NCBI RefSeq assembly: GCF_042887685.1
Contig: NZ_JBHVOS010000020.1
Span: 25,178-89,177, forward strand
Direction of reading: 5' to 3'
DNA: 64,000 nucleotides
Source of the DNA: Oerskovia sp042887685
GTDB lineage: Bacteria; Actinomycetota; Actinomycetes; Actinomycetales; Cellulomonadaceae
Position numbers and translations under genes: made by a program. Under the pieces are notes generated by a model that was given only the letters and a program-made list of their open reading frames with translations, searched no databases and had not been told where the DNA came from. Positions 63,915-64,000 of the stretch are shown here, piece after piece. Each line of letters opens with the position of its first letter. Position 1 is the first letter of the stretch.

Positions 63915-64000
63915 CGTGGGGGGGGGGGGGGGGGCCCGGGGGGGGGGCGAGCCGCCCCCCCGCGGGCCCCGGGGGTTGTGAAATAAACAAGCCCCCCCCG
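63915..64000. other. Homopolymer-rich end, probably a sequencing artefact
   Basis: Long G runs (over 16 bases from about 63916) and C runs alternate with short mixed bits and an AT-rich TTGTGAAATAAACAAG unlike the rest of the window. This looks like low-quality read ends at the contig border. No feature should be called here. Confidence 0.7.

Overview
The window is high-GC DNA (about 70% or more) with dense genes, G/C-ending codons, many GTG starts and conserved actinobacterial gene families (DUF3159, DUF3710, DUF3093, DUF4193, DUF5998, SepH, GuaB1, a mycothiol-synthase-like GNAT protein). With pyruvate formate-lyase in the chromosome, this suggests a facultatively anaerobic member of the Micrococcales, probably Cellulomonadaceae or Promicromonosporaceae (Cellulomonas, Oerskovia or Cellulosimicrobium type). 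The genus is inferred from gene content, not from a search. No rRNA, tRNA, CRISPR array or intact mobile element was seen.

Layout. 1-4.2 kb: end of a FemAB-type peptidoglycan peptide transferase, then the fatty-acid beta-oxidation pair fadA-fadB. 4.4-13.2 kb: an SNF2-type helicase, an amino-acid permease with a small membrane partner, an MFS exporter, a PIG-L deacetylase, a RidA protein and an alpha/beta hydrolase. 13.2-16.5 kb: pflA and pflB, with redox/CRP-type operator sequences upstream. 17.2-24.5 kb: a YbdK carboxylate-amine ligase, dxs, and a tightly coupled guaB1-Nudix-phosphotransferase set. 24.7-32.5 kb: aconitase with a perfect 18-bp palindrome on its promoter, a P-type ATPase, CorA and a GT2-GtrA glycosyltransferase. 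32.7-42.7 kb: a housekeeping block (TRAM RNA methyltransferase, APC permease, two Trk regulators, DUF3159, OB-fold, DUF3710, dut, DUF3093, DUF4193, suhB) whose order matches, as I recall it, the dut-suhB region of Mycobacterium tuberculosis. 42.7-58.9 kb: a TRIC-type channel, sepH, tdk, a phosphodiesterase, DUF5998, a GNAT/acyl-CoA synthetase fusion, a second GyrA/ParC-type topoisomerase subunit, a YhhN protein, a two-domain GNAT protein and metH. 59-64 kb: an accessory tail with a decayed phage integrase, an orphan membrane protein, an immunity-like protein, a DnaQ-type exonuclease facing an unknown duplicated-domain protein, a RibD-like reductase, two VOC proteins and a striking 22-bp-period repeat array. 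The last 100 bases are homopolymer-rich and look like a damaged contig end.

Two signals run through the window. Convergent and tandem genes are often separated by long near-perfect hairpins with no U-tract. At least ten genes have a TANNNT-like -10 box 6-8 nt before the start codon and no Shine-Dalgarno sequence, as in actinobacterial leaderless transcripts; I used this to choose several starts.

I found no clear new multi-gene system. The observations most worth testing are the 22-bp phased array (63268-63443), the palindrome on the acnA promoter, the Rex/CRP-like sites upstream of pflB, the 11-codon coupled leader ORF before the permease, and the divergent exonuclease/duplicated-domain pair at 60.8-62.0 kb.
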